Notes under the pieces: model-generated
The model's database searches: none
Told to the model about the DNA's origin: nothing
The model's input: only the letters and a program-made list of their open reading frames with translations
Program-made: the position numbers and the translations under genes
In this document: one piece after another, positions 18,368 through 27,100 of the stretch
How positions within the stretch are numbered: position 1 is the first letter of the stretch
Layout: each line of letters begins with the position of its first letter
Assembly: GCA_937124965.1 (NCBI GenBank)
Contig: CAKZLB010000032.1
Coordinates: 1 to 64,000 of the forward strand
Origin: an uncultured Bacteroidota bacterium
GTDB taxonomy: Bacteria > Bacteroidota > Bacteroidia > NS11-12g > UBA9320
Reading direction: 5' to 3'
DNA length: 64,000 nucleotides

Positions 18368-18822
18368 TTAGAAATTTTTAGTTCTGCTGAAATATCACGT
18401 TGAGAAACATCAACTAAGAATTTTTTTGCAAGAAATTTTCGACCTAACAACACAGGATATTTCATTTTTTTTCGGTTTGATAAGTTAAAGGAAACGCGAT
18501 ACGTTTTGTTAAAAATTACCAATTTGAGTTTTACTTGATAGCGAAATTCATAATCACCAAATGAACTCTTCACCTTACGTTCTCTAAAGTCAGTAGTTAC
18601 AATATCTTTGCCCGTATACAATGGATGTGATTTATCTAAAAGCTTAAACACTAAGCATTCGACACCATCGATTTCTTTGAGTCTTATTCGTTCGCAATGA
18701 ATTGCTGAAGTATCCGCACCTGTATCAATTTTACAGGGTAGATCAAAAAGATCAACCTCTGGTAAATCAATTTTATCTGTAATGCCGATTGTTTTGAATT
18801 TGTGCCTTACAACTTTAGTCAT
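18364..18822 (-). CDS. RimB-type retropepsin-like protease
   Basis: 152 residues. The motif [14 protein letters not shown] (residues 30-43) has the D-T-G-A core of aspartic proteases of the retropepsin fold, and PVLLGRKFL near the C-terminus matches the 'lLGR..L' psi-loop. Family members (DUF785, often called 'ATP-dependent zinc protease', a misnomer) lie next to rimK and are thought to act in the same poly-glutamate modification pathway. It begins the two-gene operon, overlapping rimK by 4 bases. Some relatives trim the glutamate tail; this is knowledge of the family, not visible here. Confidence 0.8.
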   Translation of the reverse strand: MTKVVRHKFKTIGITDKIDLPEVDLFDLPCKIDTGADTSAIHCERIRLKEIDGVECLVFKLLDKSHPLYTGKDIVTTDFRERKVKSSFGDYEFRYQVKLKLVIFNKTYRVSFNLSNRKKMKYPVLLGRKFLAKKFLVDVSQRDISAELKISK

Positions 18823-18926
18823 TGGATGCTATTTTATTGACACAAAAGTGCATTATTGATTGAATAGAACCATAACACGTATTAAAAATTAATGAGTATT
18901 TAACAAAGGAGGATATAGCGGTTTAA

Positions 18927-19154
18927 CTACCTTTTTTTTCGTTTGTTACGCTGAGTGGCAACAAAGAACATTATAACACCGACTCCCCCAAAAATCAACC
19001 AATATAAATGATTCCATTTGTCGATTCGCATCAGGTACGCAACAAGAGTGAAGGTCAGAATCCATTTAAAGGCAACGTAAACCGCTGTCCATTTGATGGT
19101 TTTCTTAGTAACTCCCCAGGAATAGAGTTTTCTCCAAATTGACCTAATGCTCAT
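18927..19154 (-). CDS. Small two-helix membrane protein
   Basis: 75 residues from the ATG at 19154 (an in-frame start five codons upstream is possible). Two predicted membrane helices (WTAVYVAFKWILTFTLVAYLM and HLYWLIFGGVGVIMFFVATQ) and a strongly basic C-terminus (RNKRKKR), which should lie in the cytoplasm. No family recognised. It lies alone between the rimK pair and fabH. Confidence 0.5.
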   Translation of the reverse strand: MSIRSIWRKLYSWGVTKKTIKWTAVYVAFKWILTFTLVAYLMRIDKWNHLYWLIFGGVGVIMFFVATQRNKRKKR

Positions 19155-19303
19155 AGAATGATTTCTCACAATAGTTTAACGTATAAATTGGGCGCAATGT
19201 TATAACCTTGTTTGTTATTTAAACAGTTTAAATTTCATTGAGTTTACCCAAATCATTTTGTTTCAATGATTTTAGACAAAGTAATATCTCATTTCGATGG
19301 GAA

Positions 19304-20311
19304 TTAGGATTCCCAACGTATTAAAGCACTAGCCCAAGTAAAACCACTTCCAAAAGCCGCTAAACAAATCAAATCACCATCTTTCACTTTACCTTCTTTA
19401 ATTGCTTCAGATAATGCAATTGGAATAGATGCAGCCGTCGTATTTCCGTATCTCATTATATTAGAATACACTTGATCATCACGGAGTTTCATCGAGCGCT
19501 GTATAAACTGAGAAATTCTCAAATTTGCTTGGTGTGGAACTAATAAATCAATATCAGCCGTACTAAATCCATTTTTATCCAATGCTTCTTGAATAACCTC
19601 TGGAAATCGTGTAACTGCATGTTTGAATACAAAATTTCCATTCATATATGGGAAATATGATAAATCTGTTTCATCGGCCTCCTCTATAATTTTATTTACC
19701 CAGCGATTTGTTGCCGGACCAATTAAAGCCAACTCTTTTGCGTGTTCTCCTTGACTATGTAGATGCGTACTTAAAATCCCACCTTCGCCTTTTGCTGCAG
19801 TTACAACAGCTGCTCCAGCGCCATCACCAAATATTACGGTAACACCCCTACCTCGTGTTGTTTTATCCAAACCTCCAGAATGTAATTCTGACCCAATAAC
19901 AAGGATATTGTCGTACATACCTGTTTTAACAAATTGATCTGCAACACTCAGTGCGTATACAAATCCTGAACATTGGTTTCTTACATCAAGAGCGCCAACA
20001 GTATCCATTCCTAACGCCTCTTGCACTTGAACACCAGGTCCAGGAAAATAGTAATCCGGGCTCAATGTCGCAAAAATGATAAAATCGATATCTTGAGCAG
20101 AAATATTGGCATTTTTAAGCGCCATCTTAGCCGCCTTCACACCCATGCCAGAAGTCGTATCTTTTCCTGGCTCAACCCATCTTCTTTCTTCAATACCAGT
20201 GCGTTCTCGAATCCATTCATCATTGGTATCCATAAATTTCGACAAGTCATCATTCGTGACTATATTTTCTGGGACATAAAAGCCCATTCCTGATATTTTC
20301 GAATTTCTCAT
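19304..20311 (-). CDS. fabH: 3-oxoacyl-ACP synthase III
   Basis: 335 residues, a KAS III-type thiolase-fold enzyme that condenses an acyl-CoA with malonyl-ACP to begin fatty-acid synthesis. The catalytic triad is present: Cys in DVRNQCSGFVYAL (near residue 113), His in LLVPHQANLRI and Asn in RYGNTTAAS. The N-terminus ISGMGFYVPENIVTNDDL and WIRERTGIEERRW are classic. The gene is not in a plsX-fabH cluster, so it may be a second FabH with a different acyl preference; the substrate cannot be read from sequence. Confidence 0.88.
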   Translation of the reverse strand: MRNSKISGMGFYVPENIVTNDDLSKFMDTNDEWIRERTGIEERRWVEPGKDTTSGMGVKAAKMALKNANISAQDIDFIIFATLSPDYYFPGPGVQVQEALGMDTVGALDVRNQCSGFVYALSVADQFVKTGMYDNILVIGSELHSGGLDKTTRGRGVTVIFGDGAGAAVVTAAKGEGGILSTHLHSQGEHAKELALIGPATNRWVNKIIEEADETDLSYFPYMNGNFVFKHAVTRFPEVIQEALDKNGFSTADIDLLVPHQANLRISQFIQRSMKLRDDQVYSNIMRYGNTTAASIPIALSEAIKEGKVKDGDLICLAAFGSGFTWASALIRWES

Positions 20312-20355
20312 TTCTGCGAACTAATTAGATGCAAGGTAGCAAAAAGCAGATTGCT

Positions 20356-22083
20356 TTATTTAATCAATGGTTTTTTAGAATCAATCTCAGATTGCTTCCA
20401 TTCAACATATTCGGTCATTAACGCATCATACAGTATTTCACCAATGTATCTCGCCCCTCTTGCATTAAAGTGTGTATAATCTTTTGACGCCAACGCTGGG
20501 GTGTTATTCACCCAACCCACCATCGAATTTTCTCCACCCATGACACTATATAAATCCCAAAAAGCACACCCATTTTCGAAGGCCGCATTTTTCATGGCAT
20601 CTCTAATTTTTGTGATATTCGGGTACGAAACGTATTCTCCAGCTACTTTTCGGCTCATATCGCTTGGACCTATAACCAAAATATTGACATCCGGCATTGC
20701 CGCCTTAATTGCTTTGAGTTCCGCATCAAACATCCTTTGATAAAAGTTATAACTCTTTTGTGGGTTTGGCACAACGTTAATGCCGTATTGCATTACCACA
20801 AGTTTGGTATTACTTAAAGCAAGTTGCCTTTTATATATCGACTGCTTGATTGTTGAATACCCAGTTCCACTGCTTCCTCTCATAGGGAAATTATCGACAG
20901 CCACGCCCCGCTCACCATCCATAACAACACCAAAAACCAACGGTGAAACTCCAGTGAACTTCAAAAGAACTTCATTTGTCACTAACCCTTTATGTAAGGT
21001 TACAACTGTCCCATATGGTGCTGGCGGAAACTCTAAAACACTCTCCTTTTGGTCAATTTGTGTGGTTAAATACACTGAATCTTTAGATTGATACATTAAC
21101 TGCACATGACTAAATGTTCGTACACGAGGATAACTACGGCTCGCACACCTAAATTTTAACCAGCTATACGACGAAGTTTTCTTTTCGTAAATTGGTTTGT
21201 ATTGTGTGTCTAACGTAAACTTAGAAGAGTCAAATGGAATTTTTATAATCGTTGTTTTTTGATCAACTGTATCATTTAATGTCAGTGTATCCGTAGTTTT
21301 AGCACTTTTCTTTGGAACAATTTTGGATTTAGTAATTAATGAGTCATAGACCTTAGTGACTATAGTGTCTTCGCCGACTTTCACTAAAAATTGACCTGTA
21401 TACGCATACGACGAACCTCCAATACCGTATAGGCCTTGCTTTTGCCTCTTTCTACCATACATGGCAAATTTTTCCCAATCATTGCTTTCGCTTTGATGGA
21501 TTGAAACTCGTGAACGACTAACGTCTATAGGCAGCACAATACCTGGCCCATTGCCACCAAATCGATTTTGCACTTTGTTACGTAGATAGTCCGAAATGCG
21601 ATCACCTTCCAATTGAGAGTCTCCATAATGCAAAATACGAATAACTTCATTGCTGCCATTTTCAACCTCTTTTAATGATCTGAAAAAGTTTGACAAGCTC
21701 GTTTTATCCTGACTTGCAAATTGGATACGTTTATTCAATTCCGGTGCTGAATAGCTAGTGTCAACTATAACTTCGTTTTCAATAATGGTATCCAAATCAA
21801 TATCTCCTAAAACACTATCCAAATCAACTACAACAGTTTCTTTCGGATTAAATAATTCGTGCGCAGATACAAACTGAAATTTAAAACTAAGCGAATCATC
21901 TGAAACAGAAGAGTCTGCCAGGTGCAAAAAAGGAGGATTTGCATTTACCACAAAACCGCGTTCTCCACTTGGAAATAATAACACAATTAGCCCGAGGAAG
22001 GTATTCAACAAAATCAATAGCATAACGATTCGCAGTGGACTAACTGGCATCGTTTCGAAATATTTTTTTGAATCGAGTTCCAA
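20356..22083 (-). CDS. Membrane-anchored SGNH/GDSL-type hydrolase
   Basis: 575 residues. A membrane helix near residues 17-38 (IVMLLILLNTFLGLIVLLF) anchors a periplasmic domain. The nucleophile motif ILHYGDSQLEGDRISDYLR is near residue 150 (GDSQ, the Ser nucleophile), and the conserved IGPSDMS and the terminal DYTHFNARGARYIGE (Asp-x-x-His pair) complete an SGNH triad. An insertion of about 200 residues, mainly strands, separates the blocks. This 'GDSQ-EGDR' family occurs in Bacteroidota near cell-envelope genes and is related to O-acetyl esterases or transferases; the substrate is unknown. The next gene in transcription order starts outside; upstream is the LysM gene 13 bases away, so the two are probably co-transcribed. 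Confidence 0.75.
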   Translation of the reverse strand: MELDSKKYFETMPVSPLRIVMLLILLNTFLGLIVLLFPSGERGFVVNANPPFLHLADSSVSDDSLSFKFQFVSAHELFNPKETVVVDLDSVLGDIDLDTIIENEVIVDTSYSAPELNKRIQFASQDKTSLSNFFRSLKEVENGSNEVIRILHYGDSQLEGDRISDYLRNKVQNRFGGNGPGIVLPIDVSRSRVSIHQSESNDWEKFAMYGRKRQKQGLYGIGGSSYAYTGQFLVKVGEDTIVTKVYDSLITKSKIVPKKSAKTTDTLTLNDTVDQKTTIIKIPFDSSKFTLDTQYKPIYEKKTSSYSWLKFRCASRSYPRVRTFSHVQLMYQSKDSVYLTTQIDQKESVLEFPPAPYGTVVTLHKGLVTNEVLLKFTGVSPLVFGVVMDGERGVAVDNFPMRGSSGTGYSTIKQSIYKRQLALSNTKLVVMQYGINVVPNPQKSYNFYQRMFDAELKAIKAAMPDVNILVIGPSDMSRKVAGEYVSYPNITKIRDAMKNAAFENGCAFWDLYSVMGGENSMVGWVNNTPALASKDYTHFNARGARYIGEILYDALMTEYVEWKQSEIDSKKPLIK

Positions 22084-22096
22084 CCGATTTTAATGT

Positions 22097-23302
22097 TTAG
22101 TCCTTCTTAATGATTTGATTCTTCTGAGCTGCGCTCATTGAATTGATTTTATTGTATTTCGAGTATACAGAGGCAGGTTTGTATATTTTCAGTCGTTGGT
22201 TTACATTAATTCTATCCCCCCTTAATCGATTCCATTTTCTTAAATCCGAAACACCTACATCATATAAATCTGCTATTCGACCCAAATAGTCACCACTTCT
22301 AACAGTATAATATATTAACCTAGGTCCAGCTGCAGCAGGCTTTACCACTTCTGCTGGTTCTTCCACTTTAGGTTGGTTTGGGTTTTCCTCTACATTTGGC
22401 TCAACCAAACCTTGTTTTACCTCATGACTTTGATATCGGTAGATGGAGTCTCCTAATTCATAAAATCGTTTAACACGGTCAAACGGAATTTTAACTTGGT
22501 AAATCTTGTCTGTGTTTGGTATGACTTGTTTTTTATAGATAGCATTTGCCTCTTTCAAAACATCAAATTCTACGTTTAGCGCTTTACTTAACTGGTAAAT
22601 CGTAACCCATTCCGAAATTTCAACATTTTCCAATTGTGGCAAAACAGTTTCTTGCGGAGCAATTTGATGCTCGTTAAAATAACTATGAATATATATGTTC
22701 GCGATAAAATCTGGAACCGCGTTTTGGTATTGTGATGGAAGAAATCGATGGTAGTCCCAGTATGAAGAATCTTTACCAGCCATTCTCATTGCTTTTCGTA
22801 CTTCGACAGGATCTGAAATAAACGCTGCAATTACTGCATGCCAATCGCCAAACTCCTTGTAAAGTGCTTTAAAATAAGGAATTGCTGCTGAAGTTGCTTT
22901 ACGATAATCTCTTCGTTCATCTATGTAACTACTGATTTTTAACCCATAACGTTTTGCAGTTACGTAACGCAACTGCCAATACCCAGAACCACCATCATCA
23001 GAAACTTTCCAATTATCGTATTTGCTAACTGTTGGTATCAGATATTGTAGTTCATGCGGAAGACTGTGTGCTTCAAGGCTATCTTCAATTTCTGGCAAAT
23101 ACACACTTGATTTACCTAAAATTATTTGAGTTTCTTTATTTTTATTTAGGAGAAGGTCATCTATAGATTCTTGAACAATCCCGTTGTATGATAATTCTAC
23201 ATCCGTTGATATGATGGCAGCCAACCGCGTTGCTACTACACCTGATTGTGCCTGGACAAGTAAAGTAAATAATAGACAGAAAACGCTAATTGTACCTCGC
23301 AT
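22097..23302 (-). CDS. MltD-like LysM protein with degenerate transglycosylase domain
   Basis: 401 residues with a signal peptide (GTISVFCLLFTLLVQAQ). Residues 70-190 align with the lytic transglycosylase domain of MltD, e.g. SLPHELQYLIPTVSKYDN and GSGYWQLRYVTAKRYGL. At the position of the catalytic Glu (MltD 'LPIVESAF') this protein has Val in 'IPTVSKYD', and the 'AYNSGEG' active-site motif is replaced by AFISDPVE. A LysM domain near residues 330-375 (YYTVRSGDYLGRIADLYDVGV, then LRKWNRLRGDRI) should bind peptidoglycan. It is therefore probably a peptidoglycan-binding scaffold rather than an enzyme. The start codon overlaps the gatA stop by one base. Confidence 0.8.
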   Translation of the reverse strand: MRGTISVFCLLFTLLVQAQSGVVATRLAAIISTDVELSYNGIVQESIDDLLLNKNKETQIILGKSSVYLPEIEDSLEAHSLPHELQYLIPTVSKYDNWKVSDDGGSGYWQLRYVTAKRYGLKISSYIDERRDYRKATSAAIPYFKALYKEFGDWHAVIAAFISDPVEVRKAMRMAGKDSSYWDYHRFLPSQYQNAVPDFIANIYIHSYFNEHQIAPQETVLPQLENVEISEWVTIYQLSKALNVEFDVLKEANAIYKKQVIPNTDKIYQVKIPFDRVKRFYELGDSIYRYQSHEVKQGLVEPNVEENPNQPKVEEPAEVVKPAAAGPRLIYYTVRSGDYLGRIADLYDVGVSDLRKWNRLRGDRINVNQRLKIYKPASVYSKYNKINSMSAAQKNQIIKKD

Positions 23303-24729
23303 TACGCTTGCATTAAGTCGAAAAGATATTTCGAAATTTGGAATAATCCAACTTCATCATAACTACGAGCCATTAACTGTAGCCCAAACGGCATCCCGTT
23401 TTTTGCCTTACCCGTAGGTATGCTAAGTGCTGGAATACCTGCAAGTGGTGCTTGAACCGTAAAAATATCCGCCAAATACATAGCAATAGGATCACTTGCT
23501 TTTTCTCCAATTTTAAACGCCTCACTTGGTGTTGTTGGGAGTAAAATATAGTCGTAAGACTCTAAAATTTTATTCGTTTCGTCTTGAATAACACGACGTA
23601 CTTTTTGAGCCTTGGTGTAATAAGCATCATAATGGTCGGAACTTAGAACAAACGTTCCAGCCATAATTCTTCGCTTAACTTCATCTCCAAAACCTTCCGA
23701 TCTACTTAACTTAAAGGTAGATTCTAAATCATGGGCTTTAGTACTTCGATGACCAAAAACCAACCCTGAATATCGCGATAAATTTGAAGACGCCTCTGCT
23801 GTTGTTAACACATAATAGCATGGCACCATGTAGTCGAGATATGGAAACGAAACCATTTCGACCTCGTGTCCTTCGCTCCTTAATTTGTCAATCGCGGCTT
23901 CTGTATGCTCTTTAACTTCTGGGGAAAGACCTTCAGAAACTAAACAATCCTGTATTACAGCAATTTTCTTTTTTCCGTGTAATTGTAAGTCAGATGAATA
24001 AGACGGAACAGACTCTTCAGAAACAGTGGCATCATGTTCATCCAGTCCCGCTATGACTTCTAAGATCAACGCCATGTCATCAATTGAGTTTGTGATTGGC
24101 CCAATTTGATCAAACGACGAAGCATAAGATAATAGGCCCCATCGCGAAACACGGCCATACGTAGGCTTCATTCCGAAGGTACCGGTAAATGACGAAGGTT
24201 GACGGATAGATCCACCAGTATCAGAGCCAAGTGCTGCGTGGCACAATCCTGCTTGAACGGCCACTACCGAACCACCAGAAGACCCACCAGGTACTCGTGA
24301 ATTGTCTGCCGCATTGAGCACATTACCATAGGCACTGTTCTCGTTACTTGCTCCCATAGCAAACTCATCACAATTTAGTCTTCCAATGATTATTGCATCT
24401 TCAGCAAGCAATCGCTCTACGACAGTTGCGCTAAATACAGAGGTGAAACCCTCTAAAATTTTGGAAGAAGCTGAAACATGATGGTTTTTGAAAGCAATAT
24501 TATCTTTTAGCCCAATAACCAAACCCGCAAGTTTGCCTTGAGTGCCGGACTTAAACTTTCCATCTATAAGAGCTGCGCGTTCTTTAGCTTCATCTGAGTA
24601 AACCTCTAAAAAAGCGTTCAGATGTTTGTTACTTTCAATGGTGTGCAGGAAAGCATTAACCACGTCAAGACAAGATTCTTGTCCTTTAGTAATGTTCGAT
24701 TGTAAGTCGACGAGCGTAGAAACGTTCAC
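23302..24729 (-). CDS. gatA: Glutamyl-tRNA(Gln) amidotransferase subunit A
   Basis: 475 residues, an amidase-signature enzyme. GatA hydrolyses glutamine and passes ammonia to GatB, which amidates Glu-tRNA(Gln). The Ser-cisSer-Lys triad is visible: Lys in LVIGLKDNIAFK (near 75), the cis-Ser in GGSSGGSVVAVQAG and the nucleophile in LGSDTGGSIRQPSSF. MNLKPTYGRVSRWG-like text (GMKPTYGRVSRWGL) and 'DQIGPIT' are specific to GatA as opposed to other amidases. gatB and gatC are not in the window. The tatA gene starts upstream and ends 6 bases before, so tatA and gatA are probably one transcript. Confidence 0.93.
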   Translation of the reverse strand: MNVSTLVDLQSNITKGQESCLDVVNAFLHTIESNKHLNAFLEVYSDEAKERAALIDGKFKSGTQGKLAGLVIGLKDNIAFKNHHVSASSKILEGFTSVFSATVVERLLAEDAIIIGRLNCDEFAMGASNENSAYGNVLNAADNSRVPGGSSGGSVVAVQAGLCHAALGSDTGGSIRQPSSFTGTFGMKPTYGRVSRWGLLSYASSFDQIGPITNSIDDMALILEVIAGLDEHDATVSEESVPSYSSDLQLHGKKKIAVIQDCLVSEGLSPEVKEHTEAAIDKLRSEGHEVEMVSFPYLDYMVPCYYVLTTAEASSNLSRYSGLVFGHRSTKAHDLESTFKLSRSEGFGDEVKRRIMAGTFVLSSDHYDAYYTKAQKVRRVIQDETNKILESYDYILLPTTPSEAFKIGEKASDPIAMYLADIFTVQAPLAGIPALSIPTGKAKNGMPFGLQLMARSYDEVGLFQISKYLFDLMQA

Positions 24730-24735
24730 AAAAAA

Positions 24736-24942
24736 TTATTCTTCTGCTTTTTTTTCTTCCTTCATGCCATCTTCGATGTGTTTTTTTACATCTTTTTTGG
24801 CATTATTAAATTCACGAATTCCTTGTCCTAAACCTTTCATAAGTTCAGGAATTTTTCTTCCTCCGAAAAGTAGCAGAACGGCCAAAACGATAAGGCCCCA
24901 CTCTGGGAATCCGAAGGCTAGAAGTACTGTTAACATTGTCAT
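24736..24942 (-). CDS. tatA: Twin-arginine translocase subunit TatA
   Basis: 68 residues from the ATG at 24942 (ATG at 24936 also fits); the longer open frame to 25074 runs into the promoter region and is rejected. One short membrane helix ([21 protein letters not shown]) with the conserved FGxxKxPEL hinge is followed by an amphipathic helix ([25 protein letters not shown]) and an acidic/basic tail. TatA oligomers form the channel for folded proteins. tatB and tatC are not present in the window, which is usual because Bacteroidota often scatter the tat genes. Divergent from the dioxygenase gene. Confidence 0.9.
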   Translation of the reverse strand: MTMLTVLLAFGFPEWGLIVLAVLLLFGGRKIPELMKGLGQGIREFNNAKKDVKKHIEDGMKEEKKAEE

Positions 24943-25073
24943 AATGCTTTGAAAATTTATGTGCCACAAACTTACAATTTTTAACTCGGTTTTTGGTATT
25001 CCGCAAAACTGCCTTTGACTTCTGACAGATTTGACAATTTTCACTAATTTCGGCAGTAGTAAAAATCGAAACA

Positions 25074-25595
25074 ATGGTAAGAAAACCTTTTAATTTACAG
25101 GCTTGGATAGACGAACACAGAGATGAACTAAAACCACCTGTAGGAAACCGAAATTTATACAAAGATGCAGGAGACTACATCGTAATGATTGTGGGTGGGC
25201 CAAATGCTAGAAAAGACTATCACTACAACGAAACAGAGGAACTGTTTTATCAGTTGGAAGGTGATATTAACGTGCGAATTCAAGATGAAGGGAAAGCCGT
25301 TGACATTCCAATAAAAGCAGGAGAAATGTTTTTATTACCAGCAAAAACACCTCATTCGCCAATGCGAAGCGAGAACTCTATTGGATTAGTAATCGAATTA
25401 AAACGACCAACAACTACCGACGGACTGTTATGGTTTTGCGACAATTGTAACAACAAACTACACGAAACATACTTTACTCTGGAGGATATTGAGAAAGACT
25501 TTATTCCACGTTTCAAAGAATATTATGGTTCAGAAGAATTAAGAACATGTGACAAGTGTGGAACAAAAATGGAAACTGACGAGCGATTTGTATAA
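25074..25595 (+). CDS. 3-hydroxyanthranilate 3,4-dioxygenase
   Basis: 173 residues, a cupin Fe(II) enzyme of the kynurenine pathway that opens 3-hydroxyanthranilate to 2-amino-3-carboxymuconate semialdehyde. Visible: [36 protein letters not shown] (His and Glu iron ligands), [14 protein letters not shown] (third ligand His) and the C-terminal rubredoxin-like site with CDNC and CDKC, present in the bacterial and fungal type. The next gene encodes the following enzyme of the route, ACMSD, 30 bases downstream, so this is a two-step operon. Length as in the family. Confidence 0.93.
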   Translation: MVRKPFNLQAWIDEHRDELKPPVGNRNLYKDAGDYIVMIVGGPNARKDYHYNETEELFYQLEGDINVRIQDEGKAVDIPIKAGEMFLLPAKTPHSPMRSENSIGLVIELKRPTTTDGLLWFCDNCNNKLHETYFTLEDIEKDFIPRFKEYYGSEELRTCDKCGTKMETDERFV

Positions 25596-25625
25596 TTGTA
25601 CGCTGAAATAAAACGAAAGATAAGA

Positions 25626-26624
25626 ATGCTCAAAATTGATAGTCACGCACACATAATGCCGCCAAATTGGGAACGATTGGATAAAAAATATGGTTATGGC
25701 GGTTTCATTTACTTAGAAGATGAAATAGAAACAGGCGCGAAAAAAATGATGCGTGACGATGGGGTATTCTTCCGTCGAGTTGAAAAAAACTGTTATGACG
25801 TTGAAGCTATTCTTCCTGAAATGGATGAGTTTAACGTTGACAAAATGGTTTTATGCACTATTCCAGTATTATTTAATTATTGGGCAAAACCAGCTCATAC
25901 GAAAGAATGGAGTCGGTTTATAAACGGACATCTTCTTGAGGTTCAAAATCACCATTCAAATCGATTTATCAGCTTGGGCACCTTACCAATGCAAGATGTT
26001 TCTTTGGCGATTGAAGAGCTTCGTTGGTGTAAACAAAATGGTATGCCTGGAGTAGAAATAGCGTCACACATTGAAGACAAGAACTTGGATCATCCAGACT
26101 TTTTTCCATTGTGGCAAGCTGCTTCGGATTTGAATATGAGCATTTTTGTTCACCCTTGGGAAATGATGGGTCAGGCTGATATGACTAAGTATTGGTTACC
26201 TTGGTTAGTTGGTATGCCGGCAGAAACAAGTAGAGCCATTTGTAGTATGTTATTCGGTGGAATATTTGACAAATTTCCTGATTTGAAAGTGATGTTTGCT
26301 CACGGTGGGGGGTCTTTCGCACATACGTTAGGAAGGATATCACACGGATGGCACTGTAGACCTGACCTAGTGAATGTTAATGATGTAGACGATCCATACA
26401 ATTATGTAGGAAAGTTTTGGGTAGATGGTATAACACATGATCAAGATGCCTTACGATACTTAATGCAAGTAATTGGGGAGGACAAAATCTCTTATGGGAC
26501 CGATTATCCATTTCCATTGGGTGATTTGAGACATGGTGAATTTATTGAGCAAATGGACGATTTATCAAATGACACCAAAGAAAAGCTGTTTTCTAAAAAT
26601 CTTATAGATTTTTTAAGCCTTTAA
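25626..26624 (+). CDS. 2-Amino-3-carboxymuconate-6-semialdehyde decarboxylase (ACMSD)
   Basis: 332 residues of the amidohydrolase superfamily. It decarboxylates the product of the upstream dioxygenase, steering tryptophan breakdown away from quinolinate. Visible: the zinc motif IDSHAHIMPP at the N-terminus, FGYGG-like KYGYGGFI, the conserved FVHPWEMMG (zinc His), MFAHGGGSFAHTLGRI and GTDYPFPLGD (zinc Asp). The text matches ACMSD rather than other decarboxylases such as gamma-resorcylate decarboxylase. The ATG at 25626 is used because the upstream TTG at 25596 precedes the conserved start by 10 unusual residues. The gene overlaps the convergent marR gene by 4 bases. Confidence 0.92.
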   Translation: MLKIDSHAHIMPPNWERLDKKYGYGGFIYLEDEIETGAKKMMRDDGVFFRRVEKNCYDVEAILPEMDEFNVDKMVLCTIPVLFNYWAKPAHTKEWSRFINGHLLEVQNHHSNRFISLGTLPMQDVSLAIEELRWCKQNGMPGVEIASHIEDKNLDHPDFFPLWQAASDLNMSIFVHPWEMMGQADMTKYWLPWLVGMPAETSRAICSMLFGGIFDKFPDLKVMFAHGGGSFAHTLGRISHGWHCRPDLVNVNDVDDPYNYVGKFWVDGITHDQDALRYLMQVIGEDKISYGTDYPFPLGDLRHGEFIEQMDDLSNDTKEKLFSKNLIDFLSL

Positions 26625-27070
26625 ACCGTTCGAATTTTATCTAGTAGTTCATTGAGTTGATTAACTTCTTTAGAGTTCAAATTAAAAAATGCTTCATCAA
26701 TAGCATGGATACGCGTTTGAACATCTTTAAATTGTTCCTGACCAGTTACTGTAATAGATATTTCTGAATGTCTGCGATCCGTAGGACTCGCTGTTTTGGA
26801 GACTAGGTTTAAATCGACCAACCTTCGAACTAAGCGAGAAATGTCTGAATCACTCTCAATAAAGCGGTCTTTTATATATAAAATATTTACAGGTTCCTCG
26901 CAGTCATTTAATATTTTGAGCACCATGTACTGAGAGTAAGTTATTGATGATTCGCGGAAACAATCACGCACAAATTTGTTGATGGTTACATTTGTTAATT
27001 GAAAATTAAAGAAGAGTTTTTCCCATTTATTTCTGAAACCTTTGACCTTAAGGGCTTTTTTTAACTTCAT
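26621..27070 (-). CDS. MarR-family transcriptional regulator
   Basis: 149 residues with the winged-helix scheme of MarR: a long N-terminal helix (NVTINKFVRDCFRESSITYSQYMVLKIL), the recognition segment LYIKDRFIESDSDISRLVRRLVDLNLV and the wing SPTDRRHSEISITVTGQEQF with the 'D-R-R' signature. MarR proteins repress genes and respond to aromatic or stress ligands. The gene converges on the ACMSD gene and a promoter target cannot be determined. A control of the kynurenine genes would be plausible but is inference. Confidence 0.88.
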   Translation of the reverse strand: MKLKKALKVKGFRNKWEKLFFNFQLTNVTINKFVRDCFRESSITYSQYMVLKILNDCEEPVNILYIKDRFIESDSDISRLVRRLVDLNLVSKTASPTDRRHSEISITVTGQEQFKDVQTRIHAIDEAFFNLNSKEVNQLNELLDKIRTV

Positions 27071-27100
27071 AAAACAAAGGTAATATGTTTAAACAAATAA

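Noticed and set aside
24943-25162. N-terminal extension of tatA and an overlapping frame.
   Set aside because: The extension runs through the divergent promoter region and lacks similarity to TatA, which starts right before the membrane helix.
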